Part shown: in pieces, positions 27,232 to 36,900 of the stretch
How positions within the stretch are numbered: position 1 is the first letter of the stretch
How the letters are laid out: each line of letters begins with the position of its first letter
NCBI RefSeq assembly: GCF_025847235.1
Contig: NZ_JAOZEW010000013.1
Span: 1 to 64,000, forward strand
DNA: 64,000 nt
From: Flavobacterium shii
Lineage (GTDB): Bacteria; Bacteroidota; Bacteroidia; Flavobacteriales; Flavobacteriaceae
Reading direction: 5' to 3'
Translations under genes and position numbers: made by a program
The notes under the pieces: generated by a model
The model's input: the letters and a program-made list of their open reading frames with translations, nothing else
What the model was told of the DNA's origin: nothing
Databases searched by the model: none

Positions 27232-28161
27232 TTATGTTCGAAAAGATAATGGTGTAAGTGTAGTTTGTTTTTTGAAAAAATTAGAAAAATGTGCTAATTC
27301 TTCAAAACCAAGAGAGTATGCAATTTCAGACACATTCCAATCGGTTTCTTTTAGTAGAATCTTGGCCTCCTGTGTTAATCGGCTACTTATTAATTCGGTG
27401 GTAGTTTTACCTGTATTTTCTTTAAGTACTTTATTAAGATGGTTTACATGAATGGACAAACGAGTCGCAAAATCTTTGGCAGTTTTTAATTCCAATCTTT
27501 GATGTGGAGATTCTATAGGGAATTGTCTCTCCAATAATTCTATAAATAATGAAGAAACTCTGGCTGCTGAATTGTGTTTGGAATATAGGGCAGTAAGTGG
27601 TTGTAGTTTTTGTCCAAAATGTATTAACTCAGACACATAATTTCGAATTAAATCGTACTTATAGATATAATCGGAGTTGATTTCTTTGTGTATTTTTTGG
27701 AATATCGATTCAATTTCTAATGTTTCTTCATCCGTAAGTTGAAAAATAGGATAGCCATCTGATTTAAATATAGGAAGATCGTCGAGTTCTATTCCGTTTT
27801 TATTTCCTGTTATAAATTCGGATGTAAAAACACAAAAATGCCCCGATTGATAGATGTCCTGCGGAACATAATGATAGGGAATCTTGGGTGTTGCAAATAA
27901 AATAGCATTCTTTTCAATATCAATTACTTTATCGGCATATTCGGCTTTGTTTTTCCCTCTTATCAAACTTATTTTGTAATAAGCTCTGCGATCATAAGGC
28001 ATAACAGGTTTTTCACGAAGTTTTTCCCAGAGTTCTTTTATATTGAAAACATTAAAGTGACCAATTTCTTTTTTTATATCATTTGGTAATAACGAGCCAG
28101 GCTCAATATCCGAACCTTCGGTAATGTTTTTGTAAAACTCGTCTATTGATGTTGTTTTCAT
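27232..28161 (-). CDS. AraC family transcriptional regulator
   Basis: 309 aa. The C-terminal AraC domain (~205-305) contains TAKDFATRLSIHVNHLNKVLKENTGKTTTELI and NVSEIAYSLGFEELAHFSNFFKKQTTLTP. The N-terminal half carries a cupin-like ligand pocket (KISLIRGKNKAEY, ILFATPKIPYHYVP). A -7 element (TATATTTG) sits just upstream. It precedes an SDR operon on the same strand and probably activates it; the inducer is unknown. Confidence 0.9.
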   Translation of the reverse strand: MKTTSIDEFYKNITEGSDIEPGSLLPNDIKKEIGHFNVFNIKELWEKLREKPVMPYDRRAYYKISLIRGKNKAEYADKVIDIEKNAILFATPKIPYHYVPQDIYQSGHFCVFTSEFITGNKNGIELDDLPIFKSDGYPIFQLTDEETLEIESIFQKIHKEINSDYIYKYDLIRNYVSELIHFGQKLQPLTALYSKHNSAARVSSLFIELLERQFPIESPHQRLELKTAKDFATRLSIHVNHLNKVLKENTGKTTTELISSRLTQEAKILLKETDWNVSEIAYSLGFEELAHFSNFFKKQTTLTPLSFRT

Positions 28162-28180
28162 TAGAATGATTTGTAAAAAT

Positions 28181-28188
28181 CAAATATA
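28181..28188 (-). promoter_or_regulatory. -7 element TATATTTG upstream of the AraC gene at 27232
   Basis: A perfect TAnnTTTG on the minus strand, 19 bases before the start codon. No clear -33 element. Confidence 0.35.
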
Positions 28189-28269
28189 CGAAATTTTGTT
28201 AATGGTTATTGCTTGATAGTTGTTAGTTAATTTATATAAATGAGTTTTAGGTTTGAAAAAAAAATTAAA

Positions 28270-28830
28270 CTAAAAAAGTGTTCCTTGTATTAATTCTGAT
28301 TGTGTATTACTATTGAACTTAAATGTATCGATTACCGAGAACTGTTTTATGACTTCATCAAATTGTCTCAAAACAATACTATTACATATAAAATTAATAT
28401 TGATTGAGGTAAACATTTGGTTTGCAATGACTATATTTTCCGGGGGTAATCTTCTTGCAATCGAGATATGGGGATCATCACTTTTTTTCATGTTTCGGAT
28501 AGCAAGTGATTGCTGAATCCTTTTCATAATTGGTTTTAATTTGCTTTTAGAAATTTCATTAGGAGTTATGAAAAAGGCACCATTGGGATATGAGTCAAAT
28601 TTTTCCAGATGTACTTCTACAGGTTCCAAAGCATCACACAAGCGGCTTAGTTTCTTTTTTATAATTTCAATTTCTGTATCCGAAACCTTAAATTCGCAGA
28701 TGGTAATATGAGCAACAGAATTTTTACTATTGAACCATTTTATTTCATTAGCCAATTGTTCTTTCATGGATTTCACCAAAGTAATAATAAGTTCTGGGGG
28801 ATATATTGCTACCGAATAATGTTTTTCCAT
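28270..28830 (-). CDS. 2'-5' RNA ligase-like 2H phosphoesterase family protein
   Basis: Start set at MEKHYSVAIYPPEL (186 aa); the frame extends upstream to 28941 only through repeat DNA. The two H-x-T/S motifs of 2H enzymes are present: H41-I-T43 (VAHITICEF) and H121-I-S123 (DPHISIAR), about 80 residues apart as expected, with YPNGAFFITP between. Family members hydrolyse cyclic phosphodiesters in RNA or nucleotides. Cytoplasmic. It lies between an AraC gene and an interspersed repeat. Confidence 0.82.
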   Translation of the reverse strand: MEKHYSVAIYPPELIITLVKSMKEQLANEIKWFNSKNSVAHITICEFKVSDTEIEIIKKKLSRLCDALEPVEVHLEKFDSYPNGAFFITPNEISKSKLKPIMKRIQQSLAIRNMKKSDDPHISIARRLPPENIVIANQMFTSININFICNSIVLRQFDEVIKQFSVIDTFKFNSNTQSELIQGTLF

Positions 28831-28844
28831 GATTTTTTTTAAAG

Positions 28845-28975
28845 TGTAAAGGTGTAAAGGTACAAAGGTTCTGAGATTGGAAAAAGATGAAAGATGAAAG
28901 ATGAAAGAAGCAAGATAAAAGAAGCAAGATAAAAGAAGCAAGATGAAAGACTGTAACTGTAAACTATAACTGTCT
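28845..28975. repeat. Polypurine interspersed repeat with internal microsatellites
   Basis: Contains GTGTAAAGGT-type repeats, GATGAAA iterated about three times, and a 14-base AGAAGCAAGATAAA unit iterated about three times. Words such as GGTTCTGAGATTGGAAAAAG also occur near 15496-15520, and CAAGATGAAAGAC resembles 7819-7922. Confidence 0.7.
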
Positions 28976-28979
28976 AGTA

Positions 28980-29957
28980 TTACCTGTGTTCCATTTTTTT
29001 CTTTTCAAAATATTTCACGGCATCATTAATAGCTACTTCAGTATGCTGGTATTTTATTTCTAATTCATTTATTGATTTTTCATTTGAGTAAAAATTATTG
29101 ATGCAAAGAGCTTTCATGTTTGTAGAGCTGATACTGGTTTTTATTTTGAATAATCGGATAAAATCTCCCAAATAACCTGATGCGATTAAGATTGGTCTTG
29201 GAATTCGGATCATAATTGGATTTTGATCTGTAATGAAATTTAGTTTCGTGAAGAACTCCAGGTAGCTAAGGTTTTTATTTGCCAGAAGGTATTTTTCTCC
29301 ATTTTTTCCTTTCTCTAAACTTTTTATGATTCCAGATGAAACATCTTTTACATGAACAAAATTTTTCCCTCCGGCAGGGTAAAATATGATTTTCTTTTTC
29401 CATCCCATCAAAATGATTTTTCCTGAACTAGGTTTTGAGTCATAAGCGCCAATCATAAAAGTCGGGTTAATTATTAGTACTTCGATTTTATCTTTATTTT
29501 GAAGTAAATATTCTTCAGCTTCCAGTTTGCTTTTGGCATAAAATGAATTTGTAAAAGGGAGCTTTATTTCTTTTTGCTCATTTCCTAAATCATTTAATGA
29601 ACCATAGCCTAAAGTATTTGCTGTGCTTACAAAAACAAACTTTTTTACGTTGCAGTAAACAGCAGCATTGAATAATTGAACAGTAGCATTATAATTTATT
29701 TTCTGATAATCGGTATACTGGATTAAGTCCTGACTTGTTTCGGCTGCGATATGAATTACAAAATCAATATCACTTAATAGTGGAGTTAAATCATTGAATA
29801 AATTGCCTTGATGAATTTGTAAATTAGCATGATTTTTTCCCTTAAACTTAGCTTTATCGCGTATTAATCCTTTTACAAAAAATCCATTACTGAGTAAACT
29901 TTCTATTAAATTGGCACCTAGTAAGCCATTGATTCCAGTTACAAATACTTTTTTCAT
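28980..29957 (-). CDS. NAD-dependent epimerase/dehydratase family protein
   Basis: 325 aa, an extended SDR: GINGLLGANLIESLL (N-terminal GxxGxxG, ~8-22), HIAAETS, S in VSTANTLG, and FYAKSKLEAEEYLL holding Y-x3-K (~137-141). It is closest in style to dihydroflavonol 4-reductase-like NAD(P)-dependent enzymes. Its start overlaps the stop of the upstream SDR gene by 4 bases (ATGA), so the two are translationally coupled. Confidence 0.88.
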   Translation of the reverse strand: MKKVFVTGINGLLGANLIESLLSNGFFVKGLIRDKAKFKGKNHANLQIHQGNLFNDLTPLLSDIDFVIHIAAETSQDLIQYTDYQKINYNATVQLFNAAVYCNVKKFVFVSTANTLGYGSLNDLGNEQKEIKLPFTNSFYAKSKLEAEEYLLQNKDKIEVLIINPTFMIGAYDSKPSSGKIILMGWKKKIIFYPAGGKNFVHVKDVSSGIIKSLEKGKNGEKYLLANKNLSYLEFFTKLNFITDQNPIMIRIPRPILIASGYLGDFIRLFKIKTSISSTNMKALCINNFYSNEKSINELEIKYQHTEVAINDAVKYFEKKKMEHR

Positions 29958-30751
29958 TGTCCAATTTCTCTTTTTATTGCTCGTGTCATTAATGGTAATC
30001 TTATTCCGATTGGTAAAATTCTCAATATTGCCCAGCTAATGGGGTTTACCATAATTACGGTATCTTTTTTTAATAATTGTTTGATACAGTATTGTGCTAC
30101 TTTTTTGGGATCCAGCAAGGTTAGTTTTCCTAAGAATCCTTGTTTATTGATTCGAGCTGTAATTTCATCACTGGTTTTCATAGCACCAGGATTTACAACG
30201 CTTACAAATACATTGGTATCTTTTAATTCCTGATATAATCCTCTTGAAAAAGAATGAATAAAGGTTTTGGATGCGGGATAAACTGTCTTGTAACCAATAG
30301 GCGAAAAAGCTGCCATACTCGAAACATTAAGAATATAGGATTGGTTTTGTTCCATTAAATTAGGTAATAATTGATGGGTTAGGATAGATGTGGCAACCAC
30401 ATTAAGTTGCATAATGGTATTGATGTAATCTACTTTGGCATCGATAAATTTTTTAGTACCACCTGTTCCTGCATTATTAATTAAAATATGGACATTAAAG
30501 TTTGCATTTATCCAGTTTGATAAGAGGATGACATTATCCGGAACTGCTAAATCGGTTTCGAAAGTAGCTGTTTTAACGTCATATTTTTGGGCTATTTCAT
30601 TGGATAAATCCAAGAGTCCCTGATTGGGTAAACTTACCAATATGAGATTCATTTTTCTTTTGGCAAATTCCAAGGCAAATTCTTTTCCCAATCCCTGACT
30701 TGCTCCTGTGATTACTACAAATTGTCTGTCTGATTTTTTTTTGGTTGTCAT
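29954..30751 (-). CDS. Short-chain dehydrogenase/reductase
   Basis: 265 aa: TGASQGLGKEFA cofactor loop (~15-26), NNAGTGGT (~91-98), catalytic S in LNVSSMAAFSPIG, YPASKTF (Y-x3-K). The C-terminal MVNPISWAILRILPIGIRLPLM could touch membranes, as in SDRs acting on lipids. It forms a coupled pair with the epimerase-like gene. A -7 element and two 22-base motifs lie upstream, pointing to control by the AraC protein encoded next door. Confidence 0.88.
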   Translation of the reverse strand: MTTKKKSDRQFVVITGASQGLGKEFALEFAKRKMNLILVSLPNQGLLDLSNEIAQKYDVKTATFETDLAVPDNVILLSNWINANFNVHILINNAGTGGTKKFIDAKVDYINTIMQLNVVATSILTHQLLPNLMEQNQSYILNVSSMAAFSPIGYKTVYPASKTFIHSFSRGLYQELKDTNVFVSVVNPGAMKTSDEITARINKQGFLGKLTLLDPKKVAQYCIKQLLKKDTVIMVNPISWAILRILPIGIRLPLMTRAIKREIGQ

Positions 30752-30770
30752 AATCTATAATTTACAAAGC

Positions 30771-30778
30771 AAATGTAG
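30771..30778 (-). promoter_or_regulatory. -7 element TACATTTG of the SDR-epimerase operon
   Basis: A perfect TAnnTTTG on the minus strand, 19 bases before the ATG at 30751, without a TTG -33 element. This fits a promoter needing an activator. Confidence 0.5.
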
Positions 30779-30798
30779 ATTTGATCAGAGTTGTAAAT

Positions 30799-30820
30799 GT
30801 TCGTGTTTATAAACAAGAAC
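30799..30820. promoter_or_regulatory. 22-base palindromic motif, copy 1 (candidate AraC site)
   Basis: GTTCGT-GT-TTATAAAC-AA-GAAC, a near-perfect palindrome (one mismatched pair). It is centred about 46 bases upstream of the expected transcription start of the SDR-epimerase operon and matches copy 2 at 18 of 22 positions. Confidence 0.5.
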
Positions 30821-30873
30821 TAGTTTTTTTTTGTGTAATTGATTGATAATTAGTCTTGAAATAATGGTTTTAC

Positions 30874-30895
30874 GTTCGTTATTATAAACCGGAAC
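30874..30895. promoter_or_regulatory. 22-base motif, copy 2 (candidate AraC site)
   Basis: GTTCGT-TA-TTATAAAC-CG-GAAC, in the same orientation as copy 1 and offset by 75 bases. It overlaps the 3' end of the AraC gene at 30882. Confidence 0.45.
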
Positions 30896-31997
30896 TATTC
30901 TTCTTGAATTCAGACGGAGTTTGGTTGGTAATTTTTTTGAAAGTATTATTAAATGAAGTTTTAGAGTTAAAACCAGATTCATAGGCTATCCCTAAAATGG
31001 AATAGTTATTCATCTCTTTTTTTACCAATAATTCTTTTGCTTCTTCTACGCGGTATTTATTGATAAACTGGAAGAAGTTTTCATTAAAGCCAGAGTTTAT
31101 CGCATACGATATTTGGTGTGGCGTACTATTTACCAATTTAGCCAATTTTATAAGATTTAGTTCACTATCCAAATAAGGCTTTTGCTCCAGCATTAATTTA
31201 TTAAGTTGCATTTTTAGTTGTATTAATTCTCCATCGGAAACGACTTTTCTCTTTATTTCTATTAATTCTTCTTGTTCATTTATTGCAATTATCTCGGACA
31301 ATTGTTTTTTATCGAATGGGAAAATCTCTTTTTGTTTTAAAGAATAATAGGCAATAAAAAGAATTATAATTAGGGAAGTACTATTTATAAAAATATTTAG
31401 GGACAGCGAGTAGAAAAATATATTATAGACACTAATAATTATGCTCATCACTAGAATAGACAGAATAATATATTCCAACCAGCTGAGGTCTATTTCATTT
31501 GCATTTGATGAAAATAGGAGAATATTTTTTTGGTGTTTTCTAATTTTTAAATAAGAGGCAATCGCATAAAAAAGGGATTGTACAAGCATAAGCAGTATCG
31601 AAATAAGGCGGAATAAAGATAAATCGTCTTGGTTGTCTGCTGTTTGCAAAAGCAAAATCACCAAAAACAGAATGGGTAAAATGAGGTATTTAAAATCGGA
31701 TTTACCGAATTTGTAATTTGGGGTTGTAAAGTTTACAATGCTAAAATAAAATAAAAGTGGGGTGAAAAATTGAATAAATCGCAGTAATAGATTTACTGTT
31801 TCACTAATTTTAGGATAATCTATTAATACTGTTATTTCATCAATCCAAAAAGTTGCCCATAGAAACAGAAAGATTCCGAAATAAAAATTGGCTTTTTTAT
31901 TTACGTTTAACGGATTACTAATTTTAAGAAAAGAAAGCAAAATAAGCGAACCAAAAATCAAAATTATAATCAAGGAATTAAGTCCGTCTATGTTCAT
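30882..31997 (-). CDS. Membrane-bound AraC family regulator (7TM sensor plus helix-turn-helix)
   Basis: 371 aa. Residues 1-235 contain about seven hydrophobic segments (LIIILIFGSLILLSFL, YFGIFLFLWATFWI, LLFYFSIVNF, LILPILFLVILLL and others). A linker (~240-270) leads to a C-terminal AraC domain (~275-371; LAKLVNSTPHQISYAINSGF, AYESGFNSKTSFNNTFKKITNQTPSEFKK). So the sensor is membrane-embedded and the output is DNA binding, a layout common in Flavobacteria. It lies 130 bases upstream of the SDR-epimerase pair on the same strand; paired 22-base motifs in that gap suggest it controls them. Confidence 0.88.
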   Translation of the reverse strand: MNIDGLNSLIIILIFGSLILLSFLKISNPLNVNKKANFYFGIFLFLWATFWIDEITVLIDYPKISETVNLLLRFIQFFTPLLFYFSIVNFTTPNYKFGKSDFKYLILPILFLVILLLQTADNQDDLSLFRLISILLMLVQSLFYAIASYLKIRKHQKNILLFSSNANEIDLSWLEYIILSILVMSIIISVYNIFFYSLSLNIFINSTSLIIILFIAYYSLKQKEIFPFDKKQLSEIIAINEQEELIEIKRKVVSDGELIQLKMQLNKLMLEQKPYLDSELNLIKLAKLVNSTPHQISYAINSGFNENFFQFINKYRVEEAKELLVKKEMNNYSILGIAYESGFNSKTSFNNTFKKITNQTPSEFKKNSSGL

Positions 31998-32062
31998 ACT
32001 GCTTTTATTAAATATAGTTTGTCAAATTTAACGATTTCGGCTTTTGCTAAATTGTTTTTAAT

Positions 32063-32091
32063 AAAAAAACCTGTTCAAAATAATGAACAGG
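32063..32091 (-). terminator. Terminator of the susC-susD operon
   Basis: On the minus strand CCTGTTCA pairs with TGAACAGG (32084-32091 with 32070-32077), followed by seven Ts (32069-32063), 34 bases after the SusD stop codon. Confidence 0.88.
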
Positions 32092-32124
32092 CATAAGTAG
32101 TATTTGGGGGATATATACTATTGA

Positions 32125-33900
32125 CTAATTTATATATCCAAAGTTTTGTGTGAATTCTTTGGTTACATCCATAGTCGATTGTGGAATAGGGAATACTCTA
32201 CGGAATGGTAAAGTGGTAGGTTTTGCAGTACGAGGTTTATCATATTGTCCAAAACGAATCATTTGTGGACGACGGTTTAATTCCCAATAGTTTTCGTAAC
32301 CTAACTCATTGAATAAAATTGTTGCATCCAGCGCTGTAATTGCCTTTCCTGCAACATTACCAAATAATGCTTCTCTTGTTCTACTGGTACGCAATGTATT
32401 AATATCTGAAAGGGCTTGACCTGTTGCTCCTTTACGGAAATATGCCTCGGCACGCATGGTGTAAATTCCTCCTAAACGAAACAATGGAATATCAACATTA
32501 CTGGTGCTATTTCCTTCCTCAGGATCAAATTCGTATTTAAACACACGAACTCCGCGATTGATTTGATTTTGTGCCAGGATTGCCAGTGAAGCATTATCAA
32601 AGTTAAGTTCGGGTGTAAAATTCATTGGGGTAGTAGTACTTTTTTCCATAACCAAAGGAGATACTTTGATGCGATTATCGGCAGTCATTTCGAATTTTCC
32701 ATTTGATAAAAGTTTAGGTCCATATTGTGGTCCTTCCATAATTCCAAAATTAAAATGAAACCAAGGTAATGCTGCGCTTTTAGGAACAAAATCGGATGCC
32801 GGTACGCTAGTTGTTGTAGCATCGTTCATGAACCATGTCCCATCACTGTATTGTACATATCGGTGGTATCTTGGGTCATCATGATTGTTATTCCAGCTGT
32901 AATAAAACTCAGGAGTCATACATGCAGCATTAGTTCCTCTGTTGGCAGGAGAAGTTCTTTGGTTACGTTCCATCGATACATAAGCAAAGGAGTTACTTCC
33001 GTTACGGATATAATCTATTTTCTGGATTACGGCAAAAATCAACTCTGAACTATTGGAGTTATCCATAGAGAAATTCTTGAAATAATTGCTTTGTAGTTTA
33101 AATCTCCCAGAGTCGATTAATAATGAGGTGTAGTAAATTACCCGATCCATATCGGTTCCGGTTCCACTAACAGCTGGTTCCATAAAATTAAAGCTTGAGC
33201 CAGTATTATAACGATCTTTTAAAACAGCTCTGTTTAAATACATGGTACTTAATAATCCATAAGCGGCTTGTTTTGTAAAACGTCCGTTATGAGTAGATTG
33301 TTGACCTAAATCGGCAAGATTAGGAATAAGTGCTTCTACCTGAGTAATTAATTTATCGATCTCTGTATCTGCTTTAAATATTTGTAACGGAGCATTAAGA
33401 GTAAAAGGATCTCTGTATGGTGCTTGCCCGAATAGGTCTAGGGTTGTGTAAGTATAGTAAGCCAAAAGCCCTTTTGCTTCAGCAAGAAAAAGCTCTTTTT
33501 GCGGTATATTACTGGCACTAATTGACTTAATTGCAGTAAGAGATCTTGTAATACCATTGGTAATATTGTTCCAGTTATCGGTAACAATTGCATTATCGGG
33601 AGCCCACGTAAATTCATGCATAGAACGCCATTTTCCTCCATCGCCCCAGTCGCTTCCGCGTGTAGGCAACATGGCTTCATCGGTAGTGTATTCTTGTAGA
33701 GCAAATACGTTTCCGTGGTCTACAAATGTTCCGTCGCCTAAACGATCATATGCCGCAGCAAGTGCTCCGGCAGGATTTGATGCATCGTCTCCAAGTACTT
33801 CATCAAGTACAACTTCGTCCAGATTGGTACAATTAGAGAATAATAAGGCAAAAGAAATTACAGTAAGAATTTTGATACTGAAAAATTTATTTAATTTCAT
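32125..33900 (-). CDS. SusD/RagB family outer-membrane nutrient-binding lipoprotein
   Basis: 591 aa. A lipoprotein signal peptide ends at FALLFSNC with C24 as the lipidation site. The SusD/RagB pattern follows: an N-terminal TPR-rich part (AEAKGLLAYYTYTTLDLFGQAPYRDP) and the C-terminal LSDINTLRTSR ... YENYWELNRRPQMIRFGQY ... RRVFPIPQSTMDVT motif. It caps the TonB receptor encoded 3 bases upstream and binds the oligomeric substrate. No CAZyme or peptidase lies in the operon, so the substrate is unclear. Confidence 0.93.
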   Translation of the reverse strand: MKLNKFFSIKILTVISFALLFSNCTNLDEVVLDEVLGDDASNPAGALAAAYDRLGDGTFVDHGNVFALQEYTTDEAMLPTRGSDWGDGGKWRSMHEFTWAPDNAIVTDNWNNITNGITRSLTAIKSISASNIPQKELFLAEAKGLLAYYTYTTLDLFGQAPYRDPFTLNAPLQIFKADTEIDKLITQVEALIPNLADLGQQSTHNGRFTKQAAYGLLSTMYLNRAVLKDRYNTGSSFNFMEPAVSGTGTDMDRVIYYTSLLIDSGRFKLQSNYFKNFSMDNSNSSELIFAVIQKIDYIRNGSNSFAYVSMERNQRTSPANRGTNAACMTPEFYYSWNNNHDDPRYHRYVQYSDGTWFMNDATTTSVPASDFVPKSAALPWFHFNFGIMEGPQYGPKLLSNGKFEMTADNRIKVSPLVMEKSTTTPMNFTPELNFDNASLAILAQNQINRGVRVFKYEFDPEEGNSTSNVDIPLFRLGGIYTMRAEAYFRKGATGQALSDINTLRTSRTREALFGNVAGKAITALDATILFNELGYENYWELNRRPQMIRFGQYDKPRTAKPTTLPFRRVFPIPQSTMDVTKEFTQNFGYIN

Positions 33901-33903
33901 GAT

Positions 33904-36900
33904 TTATAATTTTAAAGTTGCACCAAGGCTAAAAGTTCTGGAACTAGGATAACTAGAGTAATCAATTCCTATAGATTGGTTTCCACCATTCGATTTTGGA
34001 CTATTGATTAATGGATCATAACCTGTATAATTTGTAATTGTAAATAGATTTTGACCTGTAGCATAAAGCGTTAATCCTTGTAGCCAACTCATTTGCTTGG
34101 TATTGATATTATATCCTATGCGAGCAGTATTAAGTCGTAAAAAGTCCGATTTCTCTAAGAAAAGCGTCGATAATTGAGGTGAGTTTGCAGGATTTGCACC
34201 AGATTGATAATATCCTGTAGCCACGTTTCTGTCCGAAGCAAGGTTGTTTATATTCAAAGCATTTAATCCTGTATTGTTTAATAAATAACCTCCGGTTTGA
34301 CCGATAATAGAAAATGAAAAATCAAAATTCTTATAGCTCATCTGACTGTTAAAACCATAATAAAAAGTAGGTAATGCCCCTTCGATAATAACACGGTCAC
34401 TACTATTAATAACCCCATCTCCATTGGTATCTCTAAAAATGTTTCCGCCTTTATCATCAAATCCAATATGCTCTAATAAGTAGAATGATCCGGCAGCATA
34501 ACCACTTTTGTAAATATTCGCGTTTACACCCGATTGTCCAGGACCAGAGATTGTACCGGATAAAATTTCGGAAACGGGTAAATCTTTAATTTTATTATTA
34601 AGAGTTGCACCATTGGCATCTATCGACCAGGAAAAATTTTTGGTGTCGACAATTTTAGATCCTAACATAAATTCAAAACCTTTATTAACGATTTTTCCAT
34701 CTATGTTTACCCAAACAGTTGTTGTAGGGCTTAATGCCTGAGAAGGGATATTAAGAATTGCATCGGTTGTGGTTTTATTAAAATAATCCAGAGTTCCGTA
34801 TAATTTTCCTTTCCATAAACTAAAATCAATTCCAAGATTAAGTTGTGTTACCACTTCCCATTTTAGATCCGGATTTGGAGTACGACTAACCGAAACACCA
34901 TTTACTAATGCTAAATCATTATAAAGGTAATATCCATCTCCAGGAGATAAAGCATAACTCGCCTTTGTAATTTTATTTTCTACTTCCTGGTTTCCTGTTT
35001 GTCCCCAGCTCGCTCTTAGTTTTAAGTTTTCGATAGTTGCAGATTCTTTAAGGAAACCTTCTTTGGAGATGTTCCATCCCAATGCAAATGATGGGAAATA
35101 ACCATATTTATTATTATCGCCAAAACGCGTAGAACCATCGGCTCTCATCGAGGCTGTTAAAAGATATTTTTCATTAAAAGTATAATTTACTCTTCCAAAA
35201 TAAGATTGAAGTTCATTTTCCTGAGCATAACCAGTAACTCCGGTTTGGGTTCCTGCAAAACCTGGATTGTTTTCGGGTAATACTCCAGAGTTTTTATCGG
35301 CAATTCCATCAATACTAAAACTAGTTCCGGATCTTTCAAATTTTTGATAAGAGAAACCTCCAAGTACTTCTAATTTATGTTTTTCGGCGTATAGATTATA
35401 GGTTAAATAATGCTCGATAAGTGAGTTCTTAGATTCCAGATTACTCTGAACGTATTTTCCTTTTGGATTTAAATCGGTTAAGTTAGGGAAGATGGTTGTA
35501 TTTCTTTCGGACATGGAACGATCTACACCTAGATTTAATTTGTATTCCAATCCATTAACAATTCTAAAAGATGTTTCTAAGTTTCCAAGTACACGTAAAG
35601 TACGTGTTTCATCATTATAAATACTCAATAAATAAGCAGGATTATAATGTGCATTCATATTAAAATTGGTATATTTTCCATCTTTATCAAAAACGGGTCT
35701 GGTAGGATTTGCCATTAATGTATGGATAACCAATTGCCCATTAGAACCTCCATCATCACTTGTAGGAACCCCATTATCGGTGGTTTGGCTGGCAGTAAGA
35801 TTTACTTTTACTTTTAAACGTTTGTTGTCCAGAAACGATTCGGCTGCGTTAATTCTACCCGATACACGTGCAAAATTACTTTGATTGATAATACCTTGTT
35901 GGTCCATTTTGGCAAGAGAAACATAATAATTTCCTGTTTCGGATTGTTTAGAAAATGCCAATGAATTATTACTTGTAATTGCGCTTCTAAATATTACATC
36001 CTGCCAATCGGTGTTTCCGCCATGATCAAATGCAGGATCTTTAATTGCTCCTCTATATTGATCTGCCGATAACACATTTAATTTTTTGATTACACTTGAA
36101 ACTCCCATGTATGAATCTACAGTAAAAGTAGCATCACCCTTAGCTCCTTTTTTGGTTGTGATGATAACAACTCCATTTGATCCTCTTGCTCCATATATTG
36201 CCGAAGCCGAAGCATCTTTTAAAACTGTGATCGATTCGATATCACTTGTGTTAAGAAAGTTTAAAGGATTTTTGGGAGCAGAACTTCCAAATCCAACATT
36301 TGTTCCCGATGGACTTACATCATCATTCGACAATGGTACGCCATCTACAACAAAAAGAGGTGTGCTTCCGCTTCGGATAGAACCAACTCCACGAATCGTA
36401 ACATTTATACCTGCTCCAGGTTCACCACTAGAATTAACTACACGCACACCAGCTACTTTTCCTTGTAGTAAATTATCTGCTGATATATTAACACCTTGCT
36501 TAAAGCTTTGTGCGGTAAGTTGGGTAACAGCACCAGTAACATCCGTTTTGGCTTGTTTTCCATAACCTACAATTAAAACTTCGTTAAGCTCGGCAGCATC
36601 TGGGACTAATTGAATATTTATAATGCTGGCAACCGGTACAATTTTGGTTTTATACCCCATACAAGTAATCGTAAGAGTATTTCCAGTATTGGCATTGATC
36701 TCGAAGCCACCATCAAAATTGGTTAATACAGCATTTTTTGTTCCAGTTTCGAGAATAGATACACCAGGAATTGGCAATCCTTTTTCATCGGTTATTTTTC
36801 CTTTTACAGGTTGGTCTATAAATGCGTGTTTAGTAGTAATTGCTGCTTTTTTAACTAATACCAATTTATTAATAATGCTATAGCTAAAATCGGCTTTTTG

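Noticed and set aside
28831..28941. N-terminal extension of the 2H phosphoesterase frame
   Set aside because: It is translated from the repeat at 28845-28975, and the conserved family start is MEKHYSVAIY at 28830.
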